Assembly (NCBI GenBank): GCA_013397865.1
Contig: VZTI01001176.1
Span: 761,856 to 825,855 of the forward strand
Reading direction: 5' to 3'
Length of the DNA: 64,000 nt
From: Struthidea cinerea
Lineage: Eukaryota; Chordata; Aves; Passeriformes; Corcoracidae
Shown: positions 25,927-39,128 of the stretch, piece after piece
How the letters are laid out: each line of letters opens with the position of its first letter
Numbering within the stretch: the stretch's first letter is position 1
Position numbers and translations under genes: made by a program
Notes under the pieces: model-generated
What the model was told of the DNA's origin: nothing
The model's database searches: none
Seen by the model: only the letters and a program-made list of their open reading frames with translations

Positions 25927-26208
25927 GCGGCTAAGAAAGTATCCTGAGAAAAAGGCTCAACTTGAACATTACAAGTCTCTGATAATGTGTAGACAATTGA
26001 AGACTGTTTAAATCTCACTTCACCATTGACAAGATATTGGTGCTGGCAAACAGGAAGATAATCAGAATGCAATTTTGATTTTGGCAACACTTTGACCAGA
26101 GTCAGGTCATGTTTCCATTTCATTAATGATTTTTGCTTAACTCTTTTGGAGACATGACTGGGAAGAGATGAAAAATATCACAGAAGAAAAACATGTTGCT
26201 AACATTGC

Positions 26209-26303
26209 ATGCATATATTATATATGAACACATTATATGTATGTTCCTATATGTATATAAGTGCAAGCATATGTGTAGGTATGTCTATCTATATTTATAT
26301 CTA
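26209..26303. repeat. Degenerate (TATG/TATA)-rich tract
   Basis: Low-complexity alternating TATA, TATG and TGTA words form a decayed tetranucleotide or dinucleotide repeat. No gene or element is attached to it. Confidence 0.7.
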
Positions 26304-28299
26304 GGAATCCAAGACTCTAAAAAAGAGAAACATAGTCCATGACTCATTTAAGGCCAACCGTCCTGATGTCCAAAGTCTTTAGTAAGGGACAAGATCGTGA
26401 CAAGAATCTTGGACAAAATACTCACAAGAGTGTTTGAGAAGTTAGAATTAATCTGTGACAAAAAAATAATATCCCTTATTATGTGGCAACTGAAGCTGCA
26501 TTTTTTCTTATGGAGGCTACATGAGGTGACACTATGGCTGGTAGGGGAAATACAGAATGTTAGAGGAAAAGACAGTGACAGAAAGTCCTGGTCAACAAAA
26601 ATAATGTATTGATATGCACTGAAAACCAATGAAAGCAATGATAATGCCTGATATTTGGGAAGAAATGCCAAATTGAAATGGATTATGTTACTTTGCAAGA
26701 GAGCATATGCCAGCAGAGTGTGCACAACATAGACAAAGAAGATCACAACAGCATCACCAGCTCAGAAAAATTCCGTCTGACCAATGGACACTGCTGCAGA
26801 AGATGAATGGAATATTAGCTTGAAATGAAATGAAACTTTTATGAATTTTAAGTTGGACACAGGTAGACAAGCTGCTGTGAATCCAGAAACACAGATATTG
26901 CCATGGACATAACAGCTACAGATAGTGGGGAGCTGGAAATGTTGGGGCTTACAGTGGGAAACCGCTCTCTACTAAGAGAGCGTGTGAACTAAATGTATAA
27001 GCAAATAATAAATTAAGAAAAAAGGACCTGTAGACATGCCAAAGATGAGGGGATCTATTTTTGACTTTAAACCCCAATGTAATAAAGAAAGTATGGTTAT
27101 TACAGTGGAAAAAAATACTAAATATATTTGATAAGAATTTGAGGGGATTTTCAGAGGACAGGCAAGGAGGAAAAAAACTCCTGATGAAATCTGAATAAAC
27201 CTTTTATCCTCCATCTAACACTTCCACATCAGGTTTTTCTCTCATCCTAAACCAGGAGGCAAAAGCTCAGCTAGTGAAGTCGTTGCTACTGAATCACAGG
27301 GTAAGTGAAGCGTCCCTCTGGAGTGGATGCAATTTCTGGGCATTGCAGGGGAAAAGAGAAACTATGGTTATCTATCGATATATTAAATAAGGATGTGGGA
27401 GCTGAAGTCTGCTTCTGAGAGAGAGAGGTCTCTGGAAACACGGACCTTGCCAAAGATACTGTGATGTGCCAGTGCTGTCCAGCCTTTGTGAAAAAGTGTT
27501 TTTCACCCCATATTGCTCACCCTCAGCCTTCCTGAGGAGCTGCTGACTGTACTAGATCATTACAAGTGCCCACAGGTTCAAGTTGTGTTCCAGAAGAGAG
27601 TTTAGCAAAACCCTCACCATCCTGCACCCAGATTTCCCCTTGTCTTGTTTGAGAAATTTGGCTCCACTTTCACAAGCATTTTGTCCTATCTCTACATCAT
27701 TTATGATACTACTTATCTTACAGTCCCGATGAGATGATTTTTTTTTGTCTTTCTGTCCACTATTTGATAAATTACCTAATGAAAAGATAATTAATGAAAG
27801 AATACTTCAAAGCTGTGCTACTCTTCAAGCTTTGGGAGGCTGTGGCTGCTCCCGGTTCATCCTGCGGTCTGGGTTACAGACCTCTCCCAACTCCATGGTG
27901 CTCTTTGCTTGTCTCAGGCCAGAGGTCTGTGTGGCTCTCCAAAGGTTATAGAGAAGTCTTATCTCAGCAGGAATTCCTTTTTCCATTCATGGGTTCACCC
28001 CTGCAGGATTGCTGATGGGCTGCACTAGCTCTTAGTGATAAATCTGCAGAAAAGTGATTGAGGAATATTAACTGGAAACTCACCCTGTCCCTAAATCAGC
28101 ATCACAAGTGCCCTGCCTGGCTTTATGAATGAAATGGCAGATTGGTGAAAAATAGCAGCAAGTATCAGGCAGTACATATGCAGGTGGCAATATTGAACTC
28201 TCAGTTACAGGATGCTGAAGATCTTGCTGCTTTCTGAGTACAGCATAAGGAAGATGATTTTTTCCTCAAACACAAATGGCGATGACCATCCATTGGAGT

Positions 28300-28363
28300 A
28301 GGCATTGGACTAGATGACCTTCAATGGTTCTTTCCAACCCAAACTTTTCTATGATTCTGTGAT
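28300..28363 (+). mobile_element. CR1 LINE 3'-terminal stub, plus strand
   Basis: Only the last ~64 bp of CR1 is present: ggcattggactagatgacct, then the 'tttccaacccaaacttttct' tail and the ATGATTCTGTGAT terminal repeat. This is an extreme 5' truncation and the shortest CR1 in the window. Confidence 0.92.
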
Positions 28364-31300
28364 CCCTCTCATGTCATGCTCAGCTGACTTTGCTTCGGCA
28401 TGAAAACTTTTCATGAGTTCGTATTCCATCATTCTCACAAATTTTGTCTTGACTTTCTCAGAAGGTTTTTCCTCATAACCTATAAAAGTAAAAAGTCCTT
28501 TAACATTCAATATACTCAGCTTAGTTTAATTAGAAATTAGCAAAAATAGGTTTGAGGCAAACTAGAGAGGCAGAGAGTTCAGTGGAATGACCCTAAAGCT
28601 GTGGCATCACCAGTAATTACTTACTTCTTGACGGAGGCAGTAGCTGGACTGGAAAATGTAGAGTCACTGCATCCCTGCACCACCCTTCAGAGAGATGCTA
28701 CAGATTGTGTAAGCCCCACTGCAGGCCTTCAGATCTGGCATGGAGGCCAGTGGGATCACACTTGTTATGATACAAGCTCATTTTCCTGCTCTTTATTAGC
28801 ATTCAAATGCCAAGTGCTAATGTGCTTAAAAATTCACAATATTTTTCCATTTTTCTAGAAAAAGGATGGATGTGAAAAGAAATGGTCTGGTACTGATATG
28901 ACTTATGGTGAGGTAAAAGACAGCCAGACAGCAAGAGGTGGCCTCAGGGACTGGAGACTTCCTATGGGAGCCTCCCAGAGAGCTAACTGAGATTTTACGA
29001 TGCTGACTGAGAGTCAGAGACAAGCAGGAGTTACTGTGCAGGGATGGAGGAATGTGGAAAGAAGCCTGTAGGACCACGATATATGGTGTCCTTTCAGGCT
29101 GTTAGACAAGAGAGAACAGTGCTGTTTCAGACACAAGGCTGGGCTCATAGGGTAATAGCTTGCTATAGTCAAACTGCAGAGCGGGATTATTACGGCTTTG
29201 GATAAGAGCTATTAGCTATCGTTAAGGTGATTGATCACTTTTATCATTTTGGTTATGGAAGGAGTTTCACAATCAGAGCTAATCATGGGGCATTGCAGTG
29301 CCCCTGTCTGCCTAAATGCTGAAATCCAGAGATAGATTGTGAGATGATTACAAAAATTGCAAGTCTGTCATTTCCATATTGAACACGGACTGGGCAAAAA
29401 TCGTAACTCGTGCATTGCATTGTTTACACGTAGGGGAAAACGCTTAGGAAGCTTGCTTTCAACTGCCTCCAGAGAGGGCAACAAATGAGTTTGCTAACCG
29501 TTCTGTTTAACTTTTCCAGCACACAAAATTTCTACAGCTTTAAGGTTGTGCTGCTATGCAACTTCCATGGTATATGGATGTTTGGGTTCTTTGTTACAGA
29601 CTTCTGCTATTGCCTGTAAGATTCACTGAGGTTTTGTCAGGGAAAGCTCAGAGAAAGGTTTCCCTGTACCTGTGTTGAAAGTAAGGAGTAATAAAAATGC
29701 ACCTCACATGCAGAGGAATGGAGTCATGTTAAGTGTTGCATGAGCAAAGAGATGCATTCATTTGTCTCCAGAGCAGCAAGATGTTTTCCAGCAATACAGA
29801 CTTCCATCTTACTTTCTTTCATGGTGTTGGTATGGCCTTTTATGAAGGTTTCATCTGAAGGTTTTATCTGATGAAAAAAGAAAAATCTGTATCAGTTAAA
29901 AATTAAACAGGTTTTCAGAAAAGTAGTTGGATCAGACATATAAGTTCTAGGCATGGAAATCTGACCAGAAACAAAAGAACTAATCCATGACACACTCTTC
30001 AGTAACACATGGCTGATCCTACATTAAGATTTGAGTTGCCCAGAACATATCAAATTAATTTACTTCTATACCTTGATGTTCTCGCTTGTGGTGGATAAGA
30101 GTGAAAAGAATAGCTGTTGTCCATACGCTTAGCATCAGGAAGGTGGCATGCAGGGAGCACCTCTTTCTGGGCTTTTCCAAGGCTCAGTTTCTCTTGGGAA
30201 CACTGTGAAGATCAGCCTACAAAAATAATGGATATCCACCATAAGCAATGTAATGATCAATTCCTAGTAGGAAGTGCATGTTCAGCTTAACCATGCAGAA
30301 TTTTTGCATTTAATAGTAAACACAATAGAAATAAGAGGAAAGAGACTGCATCAGGACTGGACAGAACGGGAAAATACCAATGACATGGGCATGGCAAGTC
30401 AGGCTTTGACTGATTGGTACAGATAATAAATGGTGCGATTAGAATTCTGCAACTAAGTAATGTATTATGGTGTGCAATATCAAAACCATGCCAAACTAGC
30501 AGTGCATGTACTCACCAGGGTGGTCTCTTGAAATGCTGTTCTCTGCAATGACTGACTGTTCCAGGAGAAAAGGCACTCCTAGTGCAGCTAGTCTGCATCA
30601 GAGACCTCGTGCAAAGAAACCTTTCCCTGTCACTGCTATGCTTGTTTAGACTCTATTAGAGACCTCTGACAGATCCTACCTCACATCTTTCCTAGTATTT
30701 TTCCATTTTCTAACTAGGAACACAGCCTCTTCTGTCCCTAAACTCCAACGTTTGCAGAATCAGTTTTTCTGCATAACAGACCTGGTTCTGCTTTGAAAAT
30801 ACCACCATCATAATCTCTGAATGGGAACAAGGAAAGATGTAAGCGTTGTGTGGTCTTCCTGGAGCGGTGGGTTCCAGCACAAGCCCATGTACATGAAGTG
30901 CCCAAAAGACACTTTTGTGAGTGCTCTTTTTTCTCCTTTGACATGGATGACTACCAACCAGAATTTAACCCATCAATAATTCATTGGTCATAACACATTC
31001 ATATTTCACTGACACAGAAGAAGACCTGTTCATAGATGTTATACCAGTGGATAGAGTGATATGTACTTAAGATGAATTTGGGGATATTTTCTATGACTAA
31101 ACATATCTGCCTAGGGAGAAGATAATTTTACAGGGAATGGAGAGTCAGTGTCAGCTGGTGTGCCCAGATTACAGACTGCTTCCTGAACAGAGAGGAAAAC
31201 CAACTCTAAAGTCTGTGAATGTGCATGCTAGCTAGATTAGATTTGTACTGATGGCTTTTGTTTCCGTTCCCTTCTCTCTTGCCTGGTTTAATATGCAAGG

Positions 31301-33954
31301 CTATATATGGAGAAAATGTGTCTCTGTGCTGGCATAGCAAAGATAACCTTGAAGAGTATAAATGAATGTACGTATTGATGGAGCAATTTGTGTTTTTATT
31401 GATTTCTTGCTGTGTCTCGCTGAATTTCTAGTATGCAGCATAGGCTGTAACTATTTTGTTACGAAGAATGCTACAGAATGTATTTTCCCACACCAATTCT
31501 TAAGGGATATGGGCAATTTATACATGAAAATATGAAAGAAAGCATACAGTATATATTGATTATTATTATTCATTGTTATAAGTAGGATTTAGGGCTCCAG
31601 CTAGAGATACTTGAGATCAAAATAGGTTGACATACTTTCTGTATCGGAAGGCTGAGCTGCCGAAGTGAGATACCAAGATTTTAAGCATAAAACACATAGC
31701 TTTTGCCAATGCGGAAAAAATTGAAGGTGAAATGGTCACACAATGACGTATTCCTGAGAAGATAGGATATTTTTGTAGAGTGATGATTAATGATGTCAAA
31801 ATGCAAATAGGTGGCTAGAAAAAAAGAGGCTGGGCTGGCTCTCCTCTATGCTGGGGAACTGGGTTGTGCTGTAGGACTTTTTCCAAGCAGGTGAAGTGGG
31901 GCAAGGTGTCACCAAGATGACGATGTCAGTCCTGAGGCAGGAACCCCTCTAGGCCCTGATCCTGCATGTTTCTGGATCTGTGATCCTTTTGTTTCTTGAA
32001 ACCAGTTATCTTCAGTTATCTACACAGAGCCTGTAAATTAGAGATCTGGTCTGCATTGGTCATACAATGTTCAGTAGCATTAAACTGAAGACTGTGACGT
32101 CTGTATGTGTAGCTTGGTTGGATTTTCTTCAATTCAACTGTTCTGCAATTCCTGCTCCTGTCCCACACTCTACCTTCCCTGAGCAGAGAAATAAAGCAGA
32201 GAAATGTGTTGAGTACTAGCTCTGTGCAGTCTTGTGGGCTTTGAGAGTGGGCACTGCAGTCAACCCAAGTGCTGTTTAAGGCAGCTCTATCCCAAATTTG
32301 AGCCATGTCTCCCTTCAGCTCAAGGAGTAGGAACTGCACCTTTCTTGTCTGGTGGCTCATGAACAAGTGTGTCCATCCTGCTCTGGAAATTAGTGATATC
32401 AGAGACACCAGGCTGGGAAGAGAGCACCTATATTTGGTCCAGTATTTGCTGTCTGAAAGTGCCAGAAGTGGATGCCCAAGGAAGAACATAAATAACAGTG
32501 CACATGTAGCATGAGCTTTCCTTTTAGATACTGAAGGACTTTCTAAGCTAGAGGTTGCCTCTGAACCTCTGTTTAGTAGGCAGCAGTAGCATCATTGTCC
32601 ATGAATATGTCTAATCTCTTCTGAGCTCATTTTTGCTTTGCCTTTGTAACATTCTCTGGCATTAAATACCACAGTTTAATTAGACTTCAGGAGAAAAAGA
32701 CCTTCCTTTGATTTCTTGTGTAGATCTAGGCCTCTTAGTTGTAAATGAGCATATATGGCAATTAAGAAGGCTTTTAAAAAGGAGAAGGGAAGTCATGAAG
32801 CTGCTCACACAGATTGGATGCGTGAGGGTGAATACTGAAATTCTGTGCAAAGCCAAAGGCCTGAGCAACTGAAGGTTATGACTGCCAAAATGGAATAGCA
32901 GTACTTCCCCAGATCTTGCAAGATTTACACTTACAAGAAATAGAGAGATCAATTATGTGACACCATGAGAACGTCAGAACAATGATTTATTGCATGATGT
33001 ACCTTATCAATGAAGTTGTGGGTCATCATGCAGGTAACTGTGTATGATGATTGCCTATAAATGAAGATGGTTTTATCATATTACCTTTCCATTCATCTCC
33101 TTACCAAGACTTCAATTGAACAGTCTTCAGAATTTGTGCATACCATGGGTTTGTAGCACTGCACTGTGGTAGAATATGTTCCACTTTGTTCTCAGCCCTT
33201 TGTCACTATTTCTTTCTATATACTGCATTCTTAAGACAACTACAGAGCCTTATTTTTGAAGAGTGACAATCAAAACCTAGGGCAGCTTTCAATCCATGTA
33301 TTAATAGACAAATATGAAGATTTAACAACGACTTAAAACAGTGCAGTTTTTATGCGTAGGTGAGCTGCAGAGCTGTAAGTTATCTCAAAGAAGGGGATCA
33401 CCAGTGAACACAACTGGTGATCCTTATTGTAAGCTGGTGAGAAAAGCATGTTGGCACATCCTTGCAGGAGTGCAGCAATGCTGCTCACCTCCTCTGAACA
33501 AGTGCCGGGAGGCTCCTGCTCAGGCCTGGCACTTCTCTTGTCAGATTGCTTGATCCTTAACATTGTTTTGTTAAAACAACCTGTTAGTGTCTAAAGTGTT
33601 TAAAGACTGTTCATTTCCTGGACTCCCTTTCTCCTGGCTTAGTGTCTTGCAGGGGTGACATCAGTCTCACAGAGGGAGGGTCTCCACTTGGTGACAGAGG
33701 CTGCGGAGGAGCCAAGGGCTGGCTACCCTCACTCTGCCTCTGGCCATGCCATGGATCCCACCTCTCTGAGCACTTGCACTTTGAGCACTTTGGAAAGGCA
33801 GATTTTACTTTACAGCACTCATGCAGAGAGAAACCGGAGAGAGGTGAATGGACCCACAGCAAATTTGATTATATGTAAGAGCCTTACTTTCAGTATTCTG
33901 TTTTGGGAAAGAGCTCTTGGATCTCAAGCCAAAGGAGAGGCAGGGCACCCTTCG
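28364..33954. other. Long non-coding stretch, no gene recognised
   Basis: I see no exon or known repeat. The longest frame (157 codons, 32,016-32,489 minus) has no signal peptide or domain I recognise, and its codon use is unremarkable. A perfect 11-bp hairpin lies at 33,395-33,423. A 13-bp imperfect tandem (TGAAGGTTTCATC then TGAAGGTTTTATC) starts at about 29,843. Confidence 0.5.
33395..33423. repeat. Short perfect inverted repeat (hairpin)
   Basis: GGATCACCAGT (33,395-33,405) is followed by a 7-base spacer and then ACTGGTGATCC (33,413-33,423), an 11-bp perfect stem. It could form a hairpin in RNA or be a dimeric protein site. No T-run or gene context supports a specific role. Confidence 0.85.
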
Positions 33955-34572
33955 GACAGTGTTTTAGTTTGGACAAATTGGAGGAGAATATCCTCTGATA
34001 GAAGTCAGGTTGCAACCACCCCTCCCCCCAGGTTTGGGAAAAAAAATTTTCCTCAAAGGAAAGAGATAACAAACTATTTATTTAACAAACACACAGGAGG
34101 GGAATAATGATGCTAAATAATGAGATCTCTCTCTCTGTGGAGAGAAAACCTGGGAAGATGTCAGAGTTCTTCTGTAGGTGCAGTCTCTCTCCTCCTCGGA
34201 GCTGGTTGGCGAGGGGCCACCCCCCCGGGCCTCCGGGAAAATTCTCCTGATGTGTTCAGATGTTGTTGAAACAGTCCAGAAGAGAAGAAAAGAACAAAAA
34301 ACCCCAAAATCCTAGGAAAACAAGGTTCAGCTGTCCGTCTCTTGCCGGAAAAAGAAAATGCCGAGAGAAAAAAAAGTTGACTGTGTGAAGAAAAAAAAAA
34401 CCAAGGGTACCGCAGAAACAGAGGAGCGTATCTCCGTGTCCTTGAAACAACTGCTTTGAAACGTTTTTTGTTTTCTGTCCTTCTCAGGCTCAGTTTAAAG
34501 ACACAGAAAAGATTGGTGGGCATAGGGTAGCAATAGGGGATACACATTATAAAGTCACCCCACCACAGACAG
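33955..34572 (-). mobile_element. Solo LTR of an avian endogenous retrovirus, 5-bp TSD
   Basis: The LTR proper is 33,960-34,567 (608 bp). On the minus strand it begins TGTGGTGGGGTGAC and ends CCAAACTAAAACA, so it has the canonical TG...CA ends. It is bounded by a perfect 5-bp target-site duplication GACAG at 33,955-33,959 and 34,568-34,572. A minus-strand AATAAA polyadenylation signal is at 34,082-34,077, about 120 bp before the 3' end. No gag, pol or env sequence flanks it, so it is a solo LTR left by recombination between the two LTRs of a provirus. A 5-bp duplication and the general look fit avian ERVL-type elements, but the family is not certain. The intact duplication argues for a clean single insertion. 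Confidence 0.9.
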
Positions 34573-37500
34573 GCTTCCTAAGGGCTGGTCTAAATGCTTC
34601 CTCATCTCCATCCACGCTGACTCAGCTGGAACGCACTCTGGAGCCCTCCTGCATTTGCTCACAGGCTCTGCCTGGCTGAGCTGATGGACTCAAGCTGATG
34701 GCATCCAAAGACATCTTCCTTCAGGTGTCTGTGTGGAGGGCTGGAGCCAGCCTTGGAGCCAACCCTGTCCTGAAGCTCTGAAACCTGGAAACCTTTTGAT
34801 AAACTGCTGCCCTAATTTCAAATCTATCAGTCTTCAAGACACCACATCTTCATTAATACTGCTACTGAAGGGAGCAGAGAGGTGATGCTGAGGAGCTAGG
34901 GACAGCAAGTTCCTACAGAGTTGACAGTAGGACTTCTGTTTTTAGTAAGAGCTGTGCACAGAGTCCTCTTTCTGTGGGAATTTCTAGTGGAATTTCCATT
35001 CCCTGGAAGACACAGAAAAAAAATAATGCTGTGGAGAAAGACAGCTGAATCTTGTGTTCGACAAGAATTATATTAACAATTTTACTTTTGGTTTAAAATT
35101 TCTGAACGAAATGACTTGAGGATGAAATCAAGTTAGTCTAGACCAAATATGTTGCAACAGATGTTATAATTTTTGAAAATGTTTTACTAACTGAAGCAAA
35201 ATGTTATAGAAAATCTTCCTGTAAGACATTTCTGTATCAAGTTCGGGAATGTTTCTAGTGGAAACATATTCTGACAGAATGCTTTAAACACACTCTGTAT
35301 TTGTTTTGAATGCACTTTTTAAGTGGTTTTAATACAGTTCTATAATTTCAAAGAAGATGAAAAAATAATAATAAAGTCAAAACAAACTCTTTCTGGGATT
35401 GAAAATATTTAGCAATAATGGGCAGTACAAACCCAGAAAGTATTTTTAGAATGGCCTGTACACTCCTACTGTTTCACACTGAAAAGTAATTGCTTTTGTA
35501 GGCTACCACCCTTCTTTTCTATAATGCTCAGATATTGCAGGGCTTTCATTAATTTATGCAGACAACATTGTAAAACACCCCTTCAGAAGTGCACAGGAGG
35601 GGGAAATTTCCTGGGAATGTTTCACATCTCATGGACCATTTGTACCATTTGCTTGCAACCATACAAGAGAGTTTCCTGTTTTCATATATATCTCTTTGGA
35701 AGGAGTAGAGTGGTTTGGTGACAAAAAGGCTCTCAAAATACATCAGCGTTGCCAAGGCAGAAATATAAAGCAGCAATTTGAGGATCTTGAGGGCACTATG
35801 CAGACTATTAAACTAATGGAACAGCTGTTGCTGACAGAGGGGCAAGGTTTTCAGAGCTTTGGGAAACTCTTGTAATTACTTGTTAGGCTTGGTAGATTTG
35901 TTGCAGATGTTGGAAATTCAGACACTAACTTCTCAGCAACTAAATAAAGTGAATATTTTTTGAAAAAACTCTGAATATTCAGGGGGGTTGTATTGACCAA
36001 CAGGATGATTCCAAATGCCATTTAATGGTCACTCAAAAGATTATGTCCCCTCCTCCCAGATCACCAGCTCGTCCATTCAGGGCTGTTGGTTACTAATTCC
36101 ATCTCAGAGTCTTTCCTTCTGCTAAGAATTTGCACCAGGTCCTTGAAAAGGTAGAGCAGAGCCTGTTGTTTTTCATTGGGAGTTTCATGTCCCCCAGAGC
36201 ATGAAATGCAGTCTGAGGGTCGGCTTGCTATTCAGCAATCCTCTGTGGTAGGAGGGGCAACATGAGAAGTGGGAGGTCTGGGACAAGAGCCCTTAAACCC
36301 ACAGCTACAGCCCAGCAAGGCTGTCCTGCGAGGCCATCGGGCACGAACTACTCTATTTCTGACCACAGTACGGAACACGCGCTACTGACTGAACTGAGCT
36401 GCTGATTCTGATGGTGTGGTTAGGTGGGCTCAGAGCCTAGTGGGCAGGAGATCTTTGGGTTGTAGGGAGAAGAGTGACCAGTTTTTGGTGGTTCTTTGTT
36501 CTTACAGAGAAGGCCAATGTGTGCTGAACTGGAGGTTCATCAGAGCCTTCCCAAGAACTACATTTCACTAGGCTAGCTGGATACTTGGATTTTGGGAGAC
36601 TCGTGGTATTTGAGACCATACATTGTCAAAATGACAAATTTGGATTGATTTGGGAAAACCAAGACCTCAAAGCCTCTTTTTGATCATCAGTGTTTCAAGG
36701 CAAGTGCAAAACTGAAGAAAGTAATGTGAAGAAGTTTGTGACTTGAGCTCATAGTGTCTTCCATAATCTCTCTCTCAGAGAGATTGGGTCATCTTTTCTG
36801 TGTCCTGAGGACTATGTAGATCCTGTGCTTCTACCTGACAGTGATAACACAGTACCTGCTACTGTGACTTATTTTAAAAGTTTTGTGATTTGGATAGAGA
36901 CAGCCATGATAACAGAAACTGCGTAAAATTTTCACTTATTTCTATATAGGTCTCTAAAGAAACTTCCTTCTGCTGTGAAATAATTGTTTTTTAAGTACGT
37001 CCTGGATGACTGCTGGGTCAGAATCCCATCAGTTTGGATCTATCTTGTACAAATCCATAGAATAAGCAGCAGTTTGTGATTTCTAGACTGGGAAGGAAGC
37101 TCCTGAAGCACAAGTCTGATTTTCATTAAAAATGCTTAGTACCCCCCCTACTGAACTTAACAGAAATTTCTGGAATCATAAGATTGGACTTCCCCCCCCG
37201 CCCACCTTTTTTTTTTAAATGATAATAGAGCATTTTTAAGAAAAATGCATCCAAATCCAAACACAAATGATTGTAGATAACTCAGAAAATTAAGAACTGA
37301 AGGGCTGTACTATATCGATTCTAGTTTTTTTGTTAATAATTATATGGTAACAAAATGCTAGACGAATGGTACCAAATACAAAAGAAAGAGGACAAAAAAA
37401 TCAATACTTATTATATTCAGACTCAGAATGGTCAAATAGCTATGACCACTTTTTGACACATTTGCCAATATTTCCTTCTGCCCTCCTGTTAGCAGTGGTC

Positions 37501-38744
37501 TGGTGAAACCTGATGAAAGGACACAAAGGGATAAATCCATCCAGGGTATAACCTGAGAGGAATGACTCTGGGAACATGTTCAGTCCATTATGGTGAGCAG
37601 GGAATGCCAGCTGATTGGCATGTCTCCAACAATAAAATATTGTATCCAGAGACGGAGAAAGTACATTTAGCAAATGTTGTTTTTCCCCCAAAATACATGC
37701 AGAGCAATGCGTATTGTGTTTTCAAGAATATGATTATCTTTAAAAGATGAATTTCTTGGATTTTTTTTATTCTTCTTGTTTTTGGTTTTGTAAATTGAGG
37801 GAGGTTCCCTTTGCTGGGGGAATTTTTATTTTGTTTTGGTCTGTTCTAGGAAGCCTTTCTTGCTTATGATGAGGAGGATGGAGTCGTAAGTAAGATGTAA
37901 AATCTGGTGTCACTACAAAGATCAGGACAATCTCTTCAGGCTTCACTTTGCCTTGAGACACAATTTAGAAATGCCAGTAGACGTGTTGGTGACACTGCTA
38001 AGATAAAACCTAGCAGATATCCTCTTACTCAAATCACAGCAGATCAAATCCACTTGTTTACAGGCTAACCTCTCAAGGCTTCTGAACTTTAAAATTGACT
38101 GTCCCTGGAAGGTCAGTGAGCCAGAGTAGGGGCCACCCTATTGCTCTGTGGCTTGTTCAGAGGGATCCAGGTTATGACCAAGCCACTGAAGTACTACAGA
38201 GATGAAAAGAAAGGCCATGTTCCTTGCTCAAATTTGTGCTTTGGTCTAATTTTAAAAAATTAATCCTTCCAAATAACAAAGATGGGCTTGGAGGGACTGA
38301 CATACTGAAGCTTGCCTAAAGTGAGATAGAATTGCCAAGAAGGGAACAGTTGCTATGTGTGAAAGGATACACCTTCATGCCTTTGGAAAGAAATTCTGAG
38401 GGATCTGAAGCCAGCATGTGTAGCCAGACAGTTGGTCTTCTGAGTTTTGGGCATGTTTTGACACCCTACTTTGCACAGAATGATGTCCTGTGTCCTACAC
38501 TTCAGAGTGACAGAGAAACAGGAATGTTACAAATGGCCACAGTGCCACCAGCCACCACCTTCCTTTTCACCAAGCTTTTCTCAAGAGGTATCTGGCACAT
38601 AGTGTTACTGATAAAGTAGCCAGCTGTCCAAGATTCATTTGTACCAAAGTACTGTGTTGTTTCATGTCTCTGAGAACTGGGAATGTCACAGAAAAATGTG
38701 TTTGGCAAGCAGAATCCAGGTTTCTTTTAAATCCCGCTTCTATA
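34573..38744. other. Non-coding stretch, no gene recognised
   Basis: Nothing was recognised. Homopolymer patches occur at about 37,191-37,216 (C run followed by T run). A 9-bp hairpin, AATCTCTCT with AGAGAGATT, is at 36,765-36,785. Open frames are all short. Confidence 0.5.
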
Positions 38745-39128
38745 ACGTCTATAACCATTACTCCTTGTCCTATTGCAATAGACCCTGCTAAAAAGTTTGT
38801 CCCCATCTTTCTTGTAAGCCTCCTTTAAGTACTGAAAGGCTTCAGTAAGGTCTCCCTGAAGCCTTATTTTATCCATGCTTAACAGCACATGGCTGGGTCG
38901 TGTCCAGCCCCTCACCCACCAGCATTCCCAAGTCCTTCTCGGCAGGGCTGCTCTCCATCCATTCATCCCCCAGCCTGTGTTGATACAGGGGGTTGTGCAG
39001 ACCAGGATGCAGGACCTTGCATTTGGCTTTGTTGAACCTCCTGAGGTTCCCATATGCCCACTTGTTGAGCTTGTTCAGGTCCCTCTGGATGGCACCCTGT
39101 CTCTCAGGCATGTCAGCTTCAGGTGTAA
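38745..39128 (-). mobile_element. CR1 LINE fragment with internal deletion, minus strand
   Basis: On the minus strand the sequence runs from an ORF2 segment (IQRDLNKLNKWAYGNLRRFN, then KCKVLHPGLHNPLYQHRLGD and AEKDLGMLVGEGLD, from 39,111 to about 38,885) straight into a segment normally located well downstream (RLQGDLTEAFQYLKEAYKKD, about 38,878-38,820). The block that lies between them in CR1, including the VRPHLEY-like and VQRRATK-like segments seen intact in the copy at 23.9 kb, is missing. The terminal 3' tail is also absent. This is a dead, doubly trimmed copy. The edges are approximate. Confidence 0.9.

Larger units (their letters stand above)
24571..28299. other. Non-coding stretch with two simple repeats
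   Basis: No gene was recognised. It contains a GGA repeat (25,894-25,926) and a (TATG/TATA)-rich tract (about 26,209-26,303). The frame at 26,348-26,746 minus (132 codons) looks hydrophobic, but only because the minus strand is pyrimidine-rich; it has no recognisable domain. An 8-bp hairpin, CGCTCTCT with AGAGAGCG, is at 26,963-26,982. Confidence 0.5.

Noticed and set aside
32016..32489. 157-codon minus-strand frame, the longest outside repeats
   Set aside because: No domain recognised, and no splice or poly(A) context linking it to a transcript. In 64 kb on six frames one such frame is expected by chance.
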